In this document: positions 34,931-43,670 of the stretch, one piece after another
Numbering within the stretch: the first letter of the stretch is position 1
Layout: every line of letters begins with the position of its first letter
From: Nocardioides sp. JS614
GTDB lineage: Bacteria > Actinomycetota > Actinomycetes > Propionibacteriales > Nocardioidaceae
Assembly (NCBI RefSeq): GCF_000015265.1
Contig: NC_008699.1
Location: 620,001 to 684,000 of the forward strand
Direction: 5' to 3'
DNA: 64,000 bases
The notes under the pieces: model-generated
What the model was told of the DNA's origin: nothing
What the model saw: the letters and a program-made list of their open reading frames with translations, nothing else
Databases searched by the model: none
Program-made: the position numbers and the translations under genes

Positions 34931-37102
34931 TCATGGCGTGGCAGGGGCGCTGGTCTTCGATGTTGGCGCCAGGGGGAGTCGGTGAACGAGCTCGCCGTCG
35001 TAGTCCTCCTCGCGCCATCCAAGGATTCGCTGCTCCCGAATGAAGGGCAGCGGGGTGGCCGGGTCCGGCGCATCGATCTCGCGGGCCAGCCGGTGACCGT
35101 CAAAGACTGCTTCGGCGATAACTCGTGGCTCTACACAGTCGCCAATGCGAAAGACCTCGATGCCGTTCTCACGGAGAACTTCGGCCTGGCCTGTGAGTTC
35201 ATCGTACAGCCCGCTGCGGGAACGACGCTGGGTTACGAGCACGATGCTGCTTGCCGGCCAGGTGGCTGTCAGGCCGGAGTGGTAACTGTGGTGGCCTGTC
35301 ACCAAGCCGGGCCTGATCGACGTCACCACATGACTCGGCACAACTTCGACGCCGAGTTCAAGCAGACTGTGCACCATTCGCTCGCCCTCGTCGGTGTAGA
35401 ACAGGTACGAGCCGACCTGGTCACCCGGGCAGACGAGCGTGACCTTCTTGCCTTGTGCCGCCAGCCTCTCGGCGATGCTGGAGCCCATGTAGTAGCCGTC
35501 GCAGTCATACACGACCACCCTGTCGCCGAGGCCTTGTCGTTGCTCGATCATGATGGACTCGGGCGTAAACACCATCTGTCGGTGGTCCTTGGCACCGTCA
35601 ATCGGAGCGTGGGTGATCGGGTTGTTCCCGGTGGCGTCCCATTCGGCTCCGGTGGCGACCACAACGGTCTGGGCTCCGTAGTCTAGGATGGCCTCGACAT
35701 CCATGGGCTGGTTGGTCAGCACGGTGACGTTGTTGAGCTTCGACAGCTGTGCCTCGCGGTATTCGACGACACGCCGCCAAGTGCGTAGCCCCGGCAACTG
35801 GGACACCCAGTTGACGTGGCCGCCGACCTCCGCGTCCTTGTCGACAAGATGAACGTTGTGGAATCCACGTTCTCCCAGCACCCGAGCACACTCCAGCCCG
35901 GCTGGGCCAGCGCCGACAATCAGAATGGGCTCCTCAGCACGAGGCGAAGCATTGAACTTCTCCGGATGCCAGCCCCGCCGATACTCCTCGCCCACGGTCG
36001 CGTTCTGAGTGCACACGATCCGACCACCCCCGTTGTTGAAACGGGAGACGCAGATGTTGCAGCCGATGCACTCACGAATGTCTTCGCCACGTCCCTCCCG
36101 GATCTTCGTCGGGATGAAGGGATCAGCAATTGCGGGACGCGCTGCCGCGATGATGTCGATGACCCCGTCCCTCACTACTCGTGCCATCAGTTCCGGGTCG
36201 GTGAACCGACCCACAGCTGCGATGGGCTTCTTGGCGTACGGCCGGACCTGTTCGATGTATTCGCGCTGCCAGAACGGTTCGAAGAACCGCGACGAGCTCG
36301 CGTCGTCGGTCATGGATCCGACCTGCATGTCCCAAAGGTCGACCATGTCATCCAGGAGTTCGACTACCGCGACGCCGTCCTCGTTAACCCTGAAGGCCCG
36401 ATCGGACTCATCGGTGAACGAGTCAAGGCAGAAGCCCGCCACGATGGCGCAGTCGTCGCCAACGGCCTCACGAACCTGCTCGATCGTCTCGCGCCAGAAC
36501 CTGGTGCGGTTTTCGATGGACCCGCCGTACTCGTCGGTGCGGTGGTTCCAGTGGCGCCAGAGGAACTGCAGGGGGAGCGAGAAACTTGCCCGAGCGGAAA
36601 CCTGGACTAGATCGAACCCGATGTTGCGGGCCCGGATGGCAGCGTCGACGTATGCCTTCTGAATTCGGCGGATGTCGCTCTTGTTCATCTCGTAGCACGA
36701 GTGACCAGACAACGCGCTGGTGACCTGCGAGGGCCCACCTGCCGGAAGCCGCGTCACAAAACCAGTGTGATCGGGGCCCATGTAGACGAGCTGAACGCCG
36801 GCCAATGCCCCGAACTCGTGGACGCGCTCGACCATGAGCCGGAGGTTGGCCTCGTCGCGGTGGTCTATGAGCCGGGCTTGGACCCAAGGCGCATCGTCGC
36901 TTTCCGCGTCGACCGCGCAGTACTCGGTGTTGACCGCGGCCCAGCCGCCCTCGGCGCGCATGCCCCGGAGATAGGCCTGAGCTCCGGGGTAATCAACACC
37001 CAGACCGGAGCAATGGGGGGAAACGTAGAACCGATTGCGGAACATCTTGGGGCCGACCTGGATCGGTTCGAACAGCGGCGCATGGCGCGGGTCGATGGTC
37101 AT
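34931..37102 (-). CDS. Trimethylamine/dimethylamine-dehydrogenase-type flavoprotein (old yellow enzyme superfamily)
   Basis: 723 residues, the length of trimethylamine dehydrogenase. Residues 1-340 form an FMN-binding TIM barrel (LFEPIQVGPKMFRNRF; HRTDEYGGSIENRTRFW). CIGCNICVSRFNNGGGRIVC (about 345-365) binds a 4Fe-4S cluster. A Rossmann domain begins at PILIVGAGPAGLECARVL, and a second nucleotide-binding region follows. These enzymes oxidatively demethylate small methylamines or reduce enoyl-type substrates. In this setting, oxidation of a methylated amine released from the alkaloid side chain is plausible but unproven. ATG 37102 overlaps the transporter stop upstream (ATGA). Confidence 0.88.
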   Translation of the reverse strand: MTIDPRHAPLFEPIQVGPKMFRNRFYVSPHCSGLGVDYPGAQAYLRGMRAEGGWAAVNTEYCAVDAESDDAPWVQARLIDHRDEANLRLMVERVHEFGALAGVQLVYMGPDHTGFVTRLPAGGPSQVTSALSGHSCYEMNKSDIRRIQKAYVDAAIRARNIGFDLVQVSARASFSLPLQFLWRHWNHRTDEYGGSIENRTRFWRETIEQVREAVGDDCAIVAGFCLDSFTDESDRAFRVNEDGVAVVELLDDMVDLWDMQVGSMTDDASSSRFFEPFWQREYIEQVRPYAKKPIAAVGRFTDPELMARVVRDGVIDIIAAARPAIADPFIPTKIREGRGEDIRECIGCNICVSRFNNGGGRIVCTQNATVGEEYRRGWHPEKFNASPRAEEPILIVGAGPAGLECARVLGERGFHNVHLVDKDAEVGGHVNWVSQLPGLRTWRRVVEYREAQLSKLNNVTVLTNQPMDVEAILDYGAQTVVVATGAEWDATGNNPITHAPIDGAKDHRQMVFTPESIMIEQRQGLGDRVVVYDCDGYYMGSSIAERLAAQGKKVTLVCPGDQVGSYLFYTDEGERMVHSLLELGVEVVPSHVVTSIRPGLVTGHHSYHSGLTATWPASSIVLVTQRRSRSGLYDELTGQAEVLRENGIEVFRIGDCVEPRVIAEAVFDGHRLAREIDAPDPATPLPFIREQRILGWREEDYDGELVHRLPLAPTSKTSAPATP

Positions 37103-38139
37103 GGTCGGAACCTAGCCGGATTCTCTGCGGGCACTTTGTCAGGTTGGACCAAGTTCAGTGTCGCCTTCTGCTGGATACGGTCGGTCTGAATCGGCCTGAC
37201 TCGAGCTGAACCGCCGACGACAGCGATGAGAGCGAGCACGAACCCGAAGACCTGAATCGAGTTGAGGCGCTCTCCCAGAAGCATCCCCATGAGCGCTGCC
37301 ACGAGCGGTGACACCAGGCCGAGTAGGGCGGCAGAGGTCACCGGCAGGCGGCCGATACCTCTAAACCACAATGCGTAGGCGAGTAGGCCGCCGATCGCGC
37401 CGAGCCACAAATACCCCGCTGCACTTGAGATGCCCACATGCGAGGGCAGACCTTCGACGAGAAGCGTGGCGGGCAGCAGGGCAAGCCCACCTACGGCCAG
37501 TTGCCATGCGGCGAAGCTGATTGGACTGATCCCGGCCGGCCGTCCCCATCGCTTCGTGAGCGTCATCCCGACCCCCATGGCGCATGCGCCGACTAGCCCC
37601 GCGAGGATCCCGAACGGGTCGAACCCGACATCCGGCCCGAGGACGACGAGACCCACACCCACCAGGCCGACGACACCCCAGGCAAGCCGCAAGAGTGACA
37701 GTCGCTCGCCGAGCATCACGACCGCAAGCCCAGTCACGAACAGAGGCTGAGCGGCTCCCAGGGTCGCGGCGACCCCGCCCGGCAGTCGTTCCGCTGCGAT
37801 GAACAACAACGGAAAGAAGGACCCGATGTTGAGCATGCCGAGTACAGCTGCCTTCCACCACCAGTCTCGCCTGGGCAGGACTCGGGTCAGGAGTATCGCC
37901 AGCAGCCCTATCGGGAGGGAGCGCATCAGCGCTGCGAACAGTGGGCGGTTCGCAGGCAACAGTTCGGTTGTGACGGAGTATGTCGTCCCCCAGACCATCG
38001 GCGCGATTGCTGTGGCGGCGGTCAACGCCAGTTGGTGGCTGACACGTAGTGCGTCCCCTACGGTGACGCGCGTCACCCCCGCGGGGGTGACAGGGTCTTC
38101 GGCAATTGCACTCACTCTGCGAGTCTTGGCCCTGGTCAT
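37099..38139 (-). CDS. EamA/DMT-family transporter
   Basis: 346 residues from ATG 38139 (a TTG one codon earlier is possible). Ten hydrophobic segments occur in two EamA repeats; AAERLPGGVAATLGAAQPLF and IGRLPVTSAALLGLVSPLVA are the repeated end-of-helix motifs. DMT permeases usually export metabolites or drugs. It is coupled by an ATGA overlap to the methylamine-dehydrogenase-type gene and divergent from a LysR regulator, with 54 bases between the starts. Local control by that LysR protein is likely. Confidence 0.9.
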   Translation of the reverse strand: MTRAKTRRVSAIAEDPVTPAGVTRVTVGDALRVSHQLALTAATAIAPMVWGTTYSVTTELLPANRPLFAALMRSLPIGLLAILLTRVLPRRDWWWKAAVLGMLNIGSFFPLLFIAAERLPGGVAATLGAAQPLFVTGLAVVMLGERLSLLRLAWGVVGLVGVGLVVLGPDVGFDPFGILAGLVGACAMGVGMTLTKRWGRPAGISPISFAAWQLAVGGLALLPATLLVEGLPSHVGISSAAGYLWLGAIGGLLAYALWFRGIGRLPVTSAALLGLVSPLVAALMGMLLGERLNSIQVFGFVLALIAVVGGSARVRPIQTDRIQQKATLNLVQPDKVPAENPARFRP

Positions 38140-38193
38140 CAATCAGTCCAACGCAGGGTTGCGATGGAACCGATCGTTCCTCATGATTGATGG

Positions 38194-39132
38194 GTGGATC
38201 TTCAACAGATGCGGTACGTCCTGGCAGTCGCCGACGCCCGGAACTTCACCAGGGCCGCGGAGCAGTGCTTCGTCGTCCAGTCAGCACTCAGCCAGCGCAT
38301 CGCCAACCTTGAGCGCGAGCTCGGCGTAGCGCTGTTCGCCCGCACCAGTCGCCGTGTCGAGCTGACCGCGGCTGGCCAGGCGTTCATCCCACCAGCGCGT
38401 CAGTGTCTTGAGGCTGCCGACCGGGCCGCAGCCGAAGCTGCTGCGGCCGTAGGGCAAGTGCGGGGTCGGCTCACCATCGGCGTGATCCCAAACGTGGCAG
38501 CCGTCGACCTGCCCGATGTCCTACGGCGGGTCCGGGAGAAGTACCTTGCGGTTCGCATCGAGTTGCGGGTCGGCGCAAGTGACTGGCTGGCAGAACAGGT
38601 TGTCGCAGGGAATCTCGATGTTGCATTTCTGGGCCTCCCCGAGAACCAGAAGCCCGTCGGCGTGAGCTTCCGCGCATTGGCCAGCGATCGCCATGTTGCG
38701 GTCCTACCGGTCGACCACCATCTCGCGGGGCGCGCCGAGGTCGGCCTAGCGGACCTGTCCGACGAAGCGTTCGCGGACTTTCCCTACGGTTCACCGGGCC
38801 GCGCCCAAGGAGATTATGCCTTTGCCTCCGCAGAGATCCGACGAGACGTCGCATACGAGGTCGTTTCCGCCGACCTGATGCTGGATCTCGTCAGGCATGG
38901 GCTTGCGGTGGCATTGCTGCCATCGATGTCCGTAAACCCCATGCCCGAGCTGGCCATCGTCTCAGTTACTGACGGCCCTGGCCGCGTCGAGTACCTCGCT
39001 TGGAGCGACTTCAATCCCAGCCCGGCGACCCGTGCATTTCTCGACATTCTAGCGGACGAGGCAAGCCCGGGAACCGGGCACGACGTGCATCGTTCCGCTT
39101 TACCAGCGATCCGCGGATCCGATCCGACCTGA
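38194..39132 (+). CDS. LysR-family transcriptional regulator
   Basis: 312 residues from GTG 38194. The N-terminal winged helix reads MDLQQMRYVLAVADARNFTR, AAEQCFVVQSALSQRIANLE and LGVALFARTSRRVELTAAGQ; a type-2 periplasmic-binding effector domain follows. A -10-like CATGAT lies six bases upstream of the GTG with no ribosome site, so leaderless initiation is possible. Divergent to the EamA/flavoprotein operon, its probable target. Effector unknown. Confidence 0.93.
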   Translation: MDLQQMRYVLAVADARNFTRAAEQCFVVQSALSQRIANLERELGVALFARTSRRVELTAAGQAFIPPARQCLEAADRAAAEAAAAVGQVRGRLTIGVIPNVAAVDLPDVLRRVREKYLAVRIELRVGASDWLAEQVVAGNLDVAFLGLPENQKPVGVSFRALASDRHVAVLPVDHHLAGRAEVGLADLSDEAFADFPYGSPGRAQGDYAFASAEIRRDVAYEVVSADLMLDLVRHGLAVALLPSMSVNPMPELAIVSVTDGPGRVEYLAWSDFNPSPATRAFLDILADEASPGTGHDVHRSALPAIRGSDPT

Positions 39133-39242
39133 CTCATCTTTCGTTCGATTCGAGATCACCGACTTGTCCGCGACACGAGGCAGAGGGCCCGGAGCAGTTG
39201 CCAGGCGCGGAGAGATCCTCCAGGTGGGTTGCTGGGGGCGCT

Positions 39243-39260
39243 CTTGTGTCATGTGACAAG
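39243..39260. promoter_or_regulatory. Inverted repeat upstream of cupin 2 and the FAD oxidase
   Basis: CTTGT-GTCATGTG-ACAAG, a 5-8-5 inverted repeat about 135 bases before the cupin start. It could be an operator of a GntR- or LysR-type regulator; not assignable. Confidence 0.3.
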
Positions 39261-39395
39261 CGCTCGCAGTCAATGGCGCGTTTTGTTCAGTGGCTCGGCC
39301 TTCCGTCGTGTTGCAGTGTGGTCTCGCTGAGTCCATGAGAAACCCACATCCCCACCACTGAAGGTTGGCGTTACCGCATGAAGGAGCCCAGCACG

Positions 39396-39788
39396 ATGGC
39401 ACCCCTTACCGGCACCGCAGTCAGCGGCACGATCTCGCTGGCGGAGATTCCGTGGCCCGCTCCCGTGGCGGTGCCCAACGCTGTCGAGGGCACGCCGATG
39501 TCTCGGATCGTCTACCTGGTGGACGACACGAGCCGTCAGGCGGGCATCTGGAGTTGCTCCACGGGAGCCTTCGAGTCCAACCATTGCGGATATGTGGAGT
39601 GTGTGCACATAGTCGACGGCGCAGCGGAGTTGCGGGGCGAGGACGGCACGGTGTGGAAGGTCGGGCCCGGCACCCTGCTGGTGATCCCGGATGGCTGGGT
39701 CGGGACTTGGCACGTGACCAAACCGATCACCAAGTCGTTCGCCATCTTCCGCGCGGCCCCTGAGGCCGGCCCCGCTACCTCGTGCTGA
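39396..39788 (+). CDS. Cupin-domain protein 2
   Basis: 130 residues from ATG 39396, nine bases after AAGGAG. An ATG at 39378 is upstream of that site and less likely. Barrel motifs are GYVECVHIVDGAAELRGEDG and VGPGTLLVIPDGWVGTWHVT, similar to the cupin_3/DUF861 group. It precedes the FAD amine oxidase by 268 bases on the same strand. Not closely related to cupin 1. Function unknown; small cupins often accompany amine and amino-acid oxidases. Confidence 0.85.
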   Translation: MAPLTGTAVSGTISLAEIPWPAPVAVPNAVEGTPMSRIVYLVDDTSRQAGIWSCSTGAFESNHCGYVECVHIVDGAAELRGEDGTVWKVGPGTLLVIPDGWVGTWHVTKPITKSFAIFRAAPEAGPATSC

Positions 39789-40056
39789 GCCGGGGCCACA
39801 GGGCGAGGTGGACCTCGATCCGGACCTGGACTACGACGGAGCATCAATCACGTTCGTGGCCTCCAGGGCGCTGCGGCCGTCCAGCCTTGGTACCTCCTGC
39901 GTTGTCGCGGTGTACAACGATCTACGGCGGTCTTGACCGCAAGACGCATTGGCTTTGGCAACCAGCGGTGAGATCTTCGGACGACCGAGGTCGGTTCGCG
40001 GGACGAACATCCCTCCCAACTCCATCGAATCCAGAGATTCCCGAGAGAGATCACCA

Positions 40057-41448
40057 ATGCGCGATCAGCAGGCCCACGCGGCGGCCACCCCCAGCTTCTG
40101 GCACGAGGATGCAGACCTCGACTGGGCCCCGAAGGGACCCCTCGACGGTGACCTCGATGTCGACGTGGCAATCGTGGGCGGCGGGTACACCGGCCTGTGG
40201 ACCGCCTACTACCTGGCGAAGGCGGATCCGAGTCTGCGCATCGCCATCCTCGAGAAGTACTTCGTGGGCTTTGGCGCCTCCGGGCGCAACGGCGGTTGGT
40301 GCTCGGCAATCTTTCCGACGACCCTTCGGAAGGTGGCGGCCGACAGCTCGCGTTCGGCGGCCGTACGGATGCAGGAGGCGATGTTCGAGACCGTCAAGGA
40401 GGTCGGGGAGGTCGTTGTAGCCGAGGGGATCGAATGTGACTTCCAGCCCGGCGGGTACGTCTCGGTCGCCCGCAACGAGGCACAATGGGTCAGAAGCCAA
40501 CGAGAGGTCGATGGCTGGCGTGCCTGGGGATTCGGTGAGGAACACTTCAGGATGCTCACCCCGGATGAGGCCGCCGAGAGGGTCGCAACCTCACACACTC
40601 TCGGCGGGACCTTCACTCCCCACTGTGCTGTGGTTCAGCCGGCGAAGCTAGTGCGCGGGCTCGGCGACGTGGTTCGAGCCCTCGGAGTGAGGATCTTCGA
40701 GGCGACGGAGGTTCGGGAGATCCACAGTGGCGGCCTATCGACCGCTCGCGGCACCGTGCGAGCCGATGTCGTCGTCCGCGCGACCGAGGGCTACACGGCC
40801 CAGCTCAAGGGTGCACGCCGCGAGGTCGTCCCGATGTACTCCCTGATGGTCGCGACTGCCCCGTTGCCGGAGGAGATCTGGCAGGAGATCGGGCTGCGGG
40901 AGCGTGAGACATTCAGCGACAAACGTCACCTGCGGATCTACGGTCAGCGCACTCGCGATGGGCGAATAGCTTTCGGCGGGCGCGGTGCGCCGTATCACTT
41001 CGGCTCGCGGGTGAAGCCCGAGTTCGACGACGACAGGCGAGTTCACGAAATGCTCCGCAACATCCTGGTTGACCTGCTCCCGACCATCAGGGGTGTGGAA
41101 TTCACTCACGCTTGGGGTGGGAATCTAGGCATCCCGCGAGACTGGTACCCGTCGGTGGGTTACGACCGTAGTTCCGGAATCGGGCATGCGGGTGGCTACG
41201 TCGGCGACGGGGTCGCGACAGCGAACCTTGCGGGCCGGACTCTCGCCGCCGAAATCCTCGATCTGGAGAACGACGTGCGCTCGCTACCTTGGGTCGGTCG
41301 AACCACCCCCCGCTGGGAACCCGAGCCACTACGTTGGATAGGCGTGAACGCCGGAACCGCCGCCTTCAACATCGCCGACCGCACGGAGGCGCGGTTCGGG
41401 AAGCCGTCACGATTGGCTTCCGGTCTCTGGAAAGTGCTGGGTCACTGA
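40057..41448 (+). CDS. FAD-dependent amine oxidase, PuuB/DAO type, copy A
   Basis: 463 residues from ATG 40057. TPSFWHEDADL precedes the FAD Rossmann motif VDVAIVGGGYTGLWTAYYLA, then FGASGRNGGWCSAIFP (typical of the gamma-glutamylputrescine-oxidase branch). A C-terminal HAWGGNLGIPRDWYPSVGYD and GYVGDGVATANLAGRTLAAE close the FAD site. The family oxidises secondary or primary amines to imines with O2. A homologue lies at 49040. Candidate reactions here are oxidation of methylaminobutyrate or of a pyrrolidine intermediate; context only. The gene ends 215 bases before IS-A. Confidence 0.9.
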   Translation: MRDQQAHAAATPSFWHEDADLDWAPKGPLDGDLDVDVAIVGGGYTGLWTAYYLAKADPSLRIAILEKYFVGFGASGRNGGWCSAIFPTTLRKVAADSSRSAAVRMQEAMFETVKEVGEVVVAEGIECDFQPGGYVSVARNEAQWVRSQREVDGWRAWGFGEEHFRMLTPDEAAERVATSHTLGGTFTPHCAVVQPAKLVRGLGDVVRALGVRIFEATEVREIHSGGLSTARGTVRADVVVRATEGYTAQLKGARREVVPMYSLMVATAPLPEEIWQEIGLRERETFSDKRHLRIYGQRTRDGRIAFGGRGAPYHFGSRVKPEFDDDRRVHEMLRNILVDLLPTIRGVEFTHAWGGNLGIPRDWYPSVGYDRSSGIGHAGGYVGDGVATANLAGRTLAAEILDLENDVRSLPWVGRTTPRWEPEPLRWIGVNAGTAAFNIADRTEARFGKPSRLASGLWKVLGH

Positions 41449-41718
41449 TTGTAAGTGCTAGCCACGTCCGTGGCTGGCACGGCAGTTCCGACCGGGCACG
41501 GTTCTCGTCGGCTCGACTAGGCATGTCGCACTCGTCAACTGGAAGTTCGGGCGCCCGATTGGTCGCCTAGTGCCGTCCGCGCAAACTCGTCGACGGTGAG
41601 CAGCTTGACCGTGCCACGTCCCGGGGCTGAGCGTCCGTAGTCGATGACGCGGGGTTCTCAGATTGAACCGCCCTGGAAATGCCGGAGGGTCCTGATCTAG
41701 CAAGGGAGAGTCAGGACC

Positions 41719-42045
41719 GTGTCTGCACCGAGGAAGTACGACCAGGAGTTCCGTGACCGTGCGGTGAGGATGTACCGCGACCGGCTGGCCGAGGCGGGTG
41801 AGTCGAAGTTGAGCGCACGCCGGCATGTGGGCTCGCTGCTGGACCTGAATCAGGCCACGCTGCGCAACTGGGTCGAGGACCGCTACCCCAACGAGGGCGC
41901 CGAGGGCGGATCGCGGCGGGTCAGTGAGGGCGAGGAGATCCGGGCGATGAAGAAGCGCGTGGCCGAGCTGGAACGGGCCAACGAGATCCTCAAGACCTCT
42001 GCGGCGTTTTTCGCCCAGGCGGAGCTCGACCGCCGACTCAAGTGA
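41719..42045 (+). CDS. IS-A OrfA (IS3-family helix-turn-helix protein)
   Basis: 108 residues from GTG 41719 after AAGGGAGAG. YDQEFRDRAVRMYRDRLAEA and LDLNQATLRNWVED form the HTH. KKRVAELERANEILKTSAAF is the leucine-zipper tail used to pair with OrfB. The TGA overlaps the OrfB GTG (GTGA). Confidence 0.9.
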   Translation: MSAPRKYDQEFRDRAVRMYRDRLAEAGESKLSARRHVGSLLDLNQATLRNWVEDRYPNEGAEGGSRRVSEGEEIRAMKKRVAELERANEILKTSAAFFAQAELDRRLK

Positions 42046-42461
42046 TCGTCGACTACATCGACTCCCATCGGAAGCGGTTCGGCGTCGAGCCGATCTGTGC
42101 CGTGCTGTCCGAGCACGGTGTCTCGATCGCGCCCTCCACCTACTGCGAGCGCCACCGGCGACCGGTCACCGCGGCCGAGCTCGAGGAGGCCTACCTGGTC
42201 AACGCCCTGGTTACCCTGCACGCCGAGAACTGGGGCGTCTACGGCGCCCGCAGGCTCCACAAGGCGGCGCGGCGGGCCGGGATCGATGTCGGCCGTGACC
42301 AGGTCGCCCGGCTGATGCGGATCGCTGGGATCGCCGGCGCTGTCCGTGGCCGGCACCGCACGACCACCACCCGCCGTGACACGACCGCCCTGCGGCATCC
42401 CGATCTGGTCCAGCGCGGCTGGGACGTCCCGGCCGGGACCGACCAGCTGTGGGTGGCCGAC
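42042..42461 (+). pseudogene. IS-A OrfB, N-terminal half
   Basis: From GTG 42042: YIDSHRKRFGVEPICAVLSE, then ENWGVYGARRLHKAARRAGI (HTH_21 region), ending TDQLWVAD. The last residue is the first catalytic Asp (GAC 42459-42461). After it the frame runs into CTGAAATGCCGAC and foreign sequence. Matched with 14308-13763 it would give a normal-length OrfB. Confidence 0.92.
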
Positions 42462-42487
42462 CTGAAATGCCGACGTCGGCATTGGAT
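42462..42487. other. Recombination junction with RIT-end palindrome
   Basis: The 26 bases between the Asp codons of IS-A and IS-B contain the perfect 18-bp palindrome AATGCCGACGTCGGCATT (42466-42483). Each arm matches eight bases (ATGCCGAC) of the outer ends of the RIT terminal repeats at 14309 and 17748. It looks like two RIT-end arms in contact, as expected for a recombination footprint or attachment site. Confidence 0.85.
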
Positions 42488-42883
42488 GTCGGCCAGCCAC
42501 AGGGTGTTCGGTGCCTCGGCGGTGAAGTCGCGCATCACCAGGTCGTCGTGGACCGGTGGACCGGGCTTCTTGCCGTTGCGTCCGCGCTTCTTCCCGAACG
42601 CCGACCACCAGCCCAGTTCTGAGCAGATCTTCCACACGGTGCGCTCGGCCATCGGCTCACCGGCGTCGCGGGCCTCATCGACCAGGAACCGGTAGCCGAA
42701 CTCCGGGTCCTCGCCGTGGGCGTCGAACAACGCGTTGGCCCGGTAGGCCGTGGCCAGTTCCGCGTCGGTGACCGGGTTGGCCAGCCAGCGGTAGTAGGGC
42801 TGGCGAGCGATCTTGAGCACCCTGCACGTCACCGTGACGGGGATCCCGTCGCCGGCCAGCTCGCGGACGAGCGGGTACATCAT
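42488..42883 (-). pseudogene. IS-B OrfB, N-terminal half
   Basis: ATG 42883 overlaps the OrfA stop (ATGA). It reads YPLVRELAGDGIPVTVTCRV, then LKIARQPYYRWLANPVTDAE, FGYRFLVDEARDAG and TAEAPNTLWLAD, stopping at the first catalytic Asp. It then enters ATCCAATGCCGAC of the junction. The missing half (D-ITEHWTREGELY) is at 17748-18242. Confidence 0.92.
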
Positions 42884-43173
42884 TTTCCCGGCAGATGCGC
42901 CTGCGAGAGATAGGCGGCAGCGCGGCGCAGGACCTCGTTCTCCTGCTCCAGCAGCTTGATCCGCTTGTTCGCCTCACGCAGTTCTGCGGACTCGCTGCCC
43001 GAGCTCGAGGCACTCGACTTGGATGCGGAGTCGCGCTCGTCGATCGCCAGCCACCGCTTCAGGCACGACGGCGAGATGCCGAAGTCCTTGGCGACCTGGG
43101 CCATCGAGGAGTCCGACTCGCGATAGACCCGGATCACGTCCTGGCGGAACTCCTTGGGGAACGCCTTCGGCAT
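42880..43173 (-). CDS. IS-B OrfA (IS3-family helix-turn-helix protein)
   Basis: 97 residues from ATG 43173 with GGAAGG upstream. KAFPKEFRQDVIRVYRES and VAKDFGISPSCLKRWLAID form the HTH; ANKRIKLLEQENEVLRRAAA is the coiled-coil tail. Intact. Confidence 0.9.
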   Translation of the reverse strand: MPKAFPKEFRQDVIRVYRESDSSMAQVAKDFGISPSCLKRWLAIDERDSASKSSASSSGSESAELREANKRIKLLEQENEVLRRAAAYLSQAHLPGK

Positions 43174-43436
43174 GGTGCACATCCTTCCAGCGCCGACACA
43201 CATCGACGCAGATCAGGTGTCACCTATCCGTGCAGCAGACCCGCTCCTTAAGGCATGGGGCCGGCTCGGTTCGCGGCGCCAGCGCCGGTCATGTGTGGGA
43301 ATGGCGATGCACAACATCTCTATCAGGTGCTGTCGTGGACGACCCGTCCCTTCGAGCGTGGCACCGAGGCCATCACGCCTCGGACTCGTTGGGAGGGGTT
43401 CAAGGTGCTCGATTCCTCGCCCGCTCGTGCACCGTT

Positions 43437-43485
43437 CTCTCGGCTCTCGGCTCTCGGCTCTCGGCTCTCGGCTCTCGGCTCTCGG
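43437..43485 (+). repeat. Heptanucleotide tandem array (CTCTCGG)x7
   Basis: Seven perfect copies of CTCTCGG, then a broken copy (CTCCG). It lies between the IS-B end and the SMR gene in a stretch (43243-43670) with no gene that I recognise. It is a slippage-prone microsatellite. Confidence 0.95.
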
Positions 43486-43670
43486 CTCCGACTTGACGGC
43501 GACACGGGCATCCTCTGTAGCGGACGGCAGGTCCACAGAGGGCGCCCACGGGCCCGTTGCCGGAAAGCGCTAAACCGGCTGTCAGTTTCCAGCACAAGAC
43601 CCGCAGACGCTGGTCGCGATGCGTCCTACCGTCGGACCGGAAGGACGGACGTGGCGTTGGGCGGAGACAC

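Larger units (their letters stand above)
41664..42461 (+). mobile_element. IS3-family element IS-A, proximal half
   Basis: Begins with terminal repeat TGAACCGCCCTGGA-AATG-CCGGAGG, inverted partner of the sequence at 13763. It holds orfA and the first part of orfB, and ends inside the codon run W-V-A-D. The continuing half lies 28 kb away at 13763-14308. Confidence 0.92.
42488..43242 (-). mobile_element. IS3-family element IS-B, proximal half
   Basis: Minus-strand orfA and the first half of orfB, ending W-L-A-D at 42488. Its outer end, TCACC-NN-TCCGTGCAGCAGACCC at 43220-43242, equals the outer end of the distal half at 18252-18274. If the halves are rejoined, the bases flanking the element are AGC on both sides, consistent with a 3-bp target duplication. 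Confidence 0.9.

Noticed and set aside
43437..43485. CRISPR-like array
   Set aside because: The repeats are seven bases long, perfect and without spacers; it is a microsatellite.
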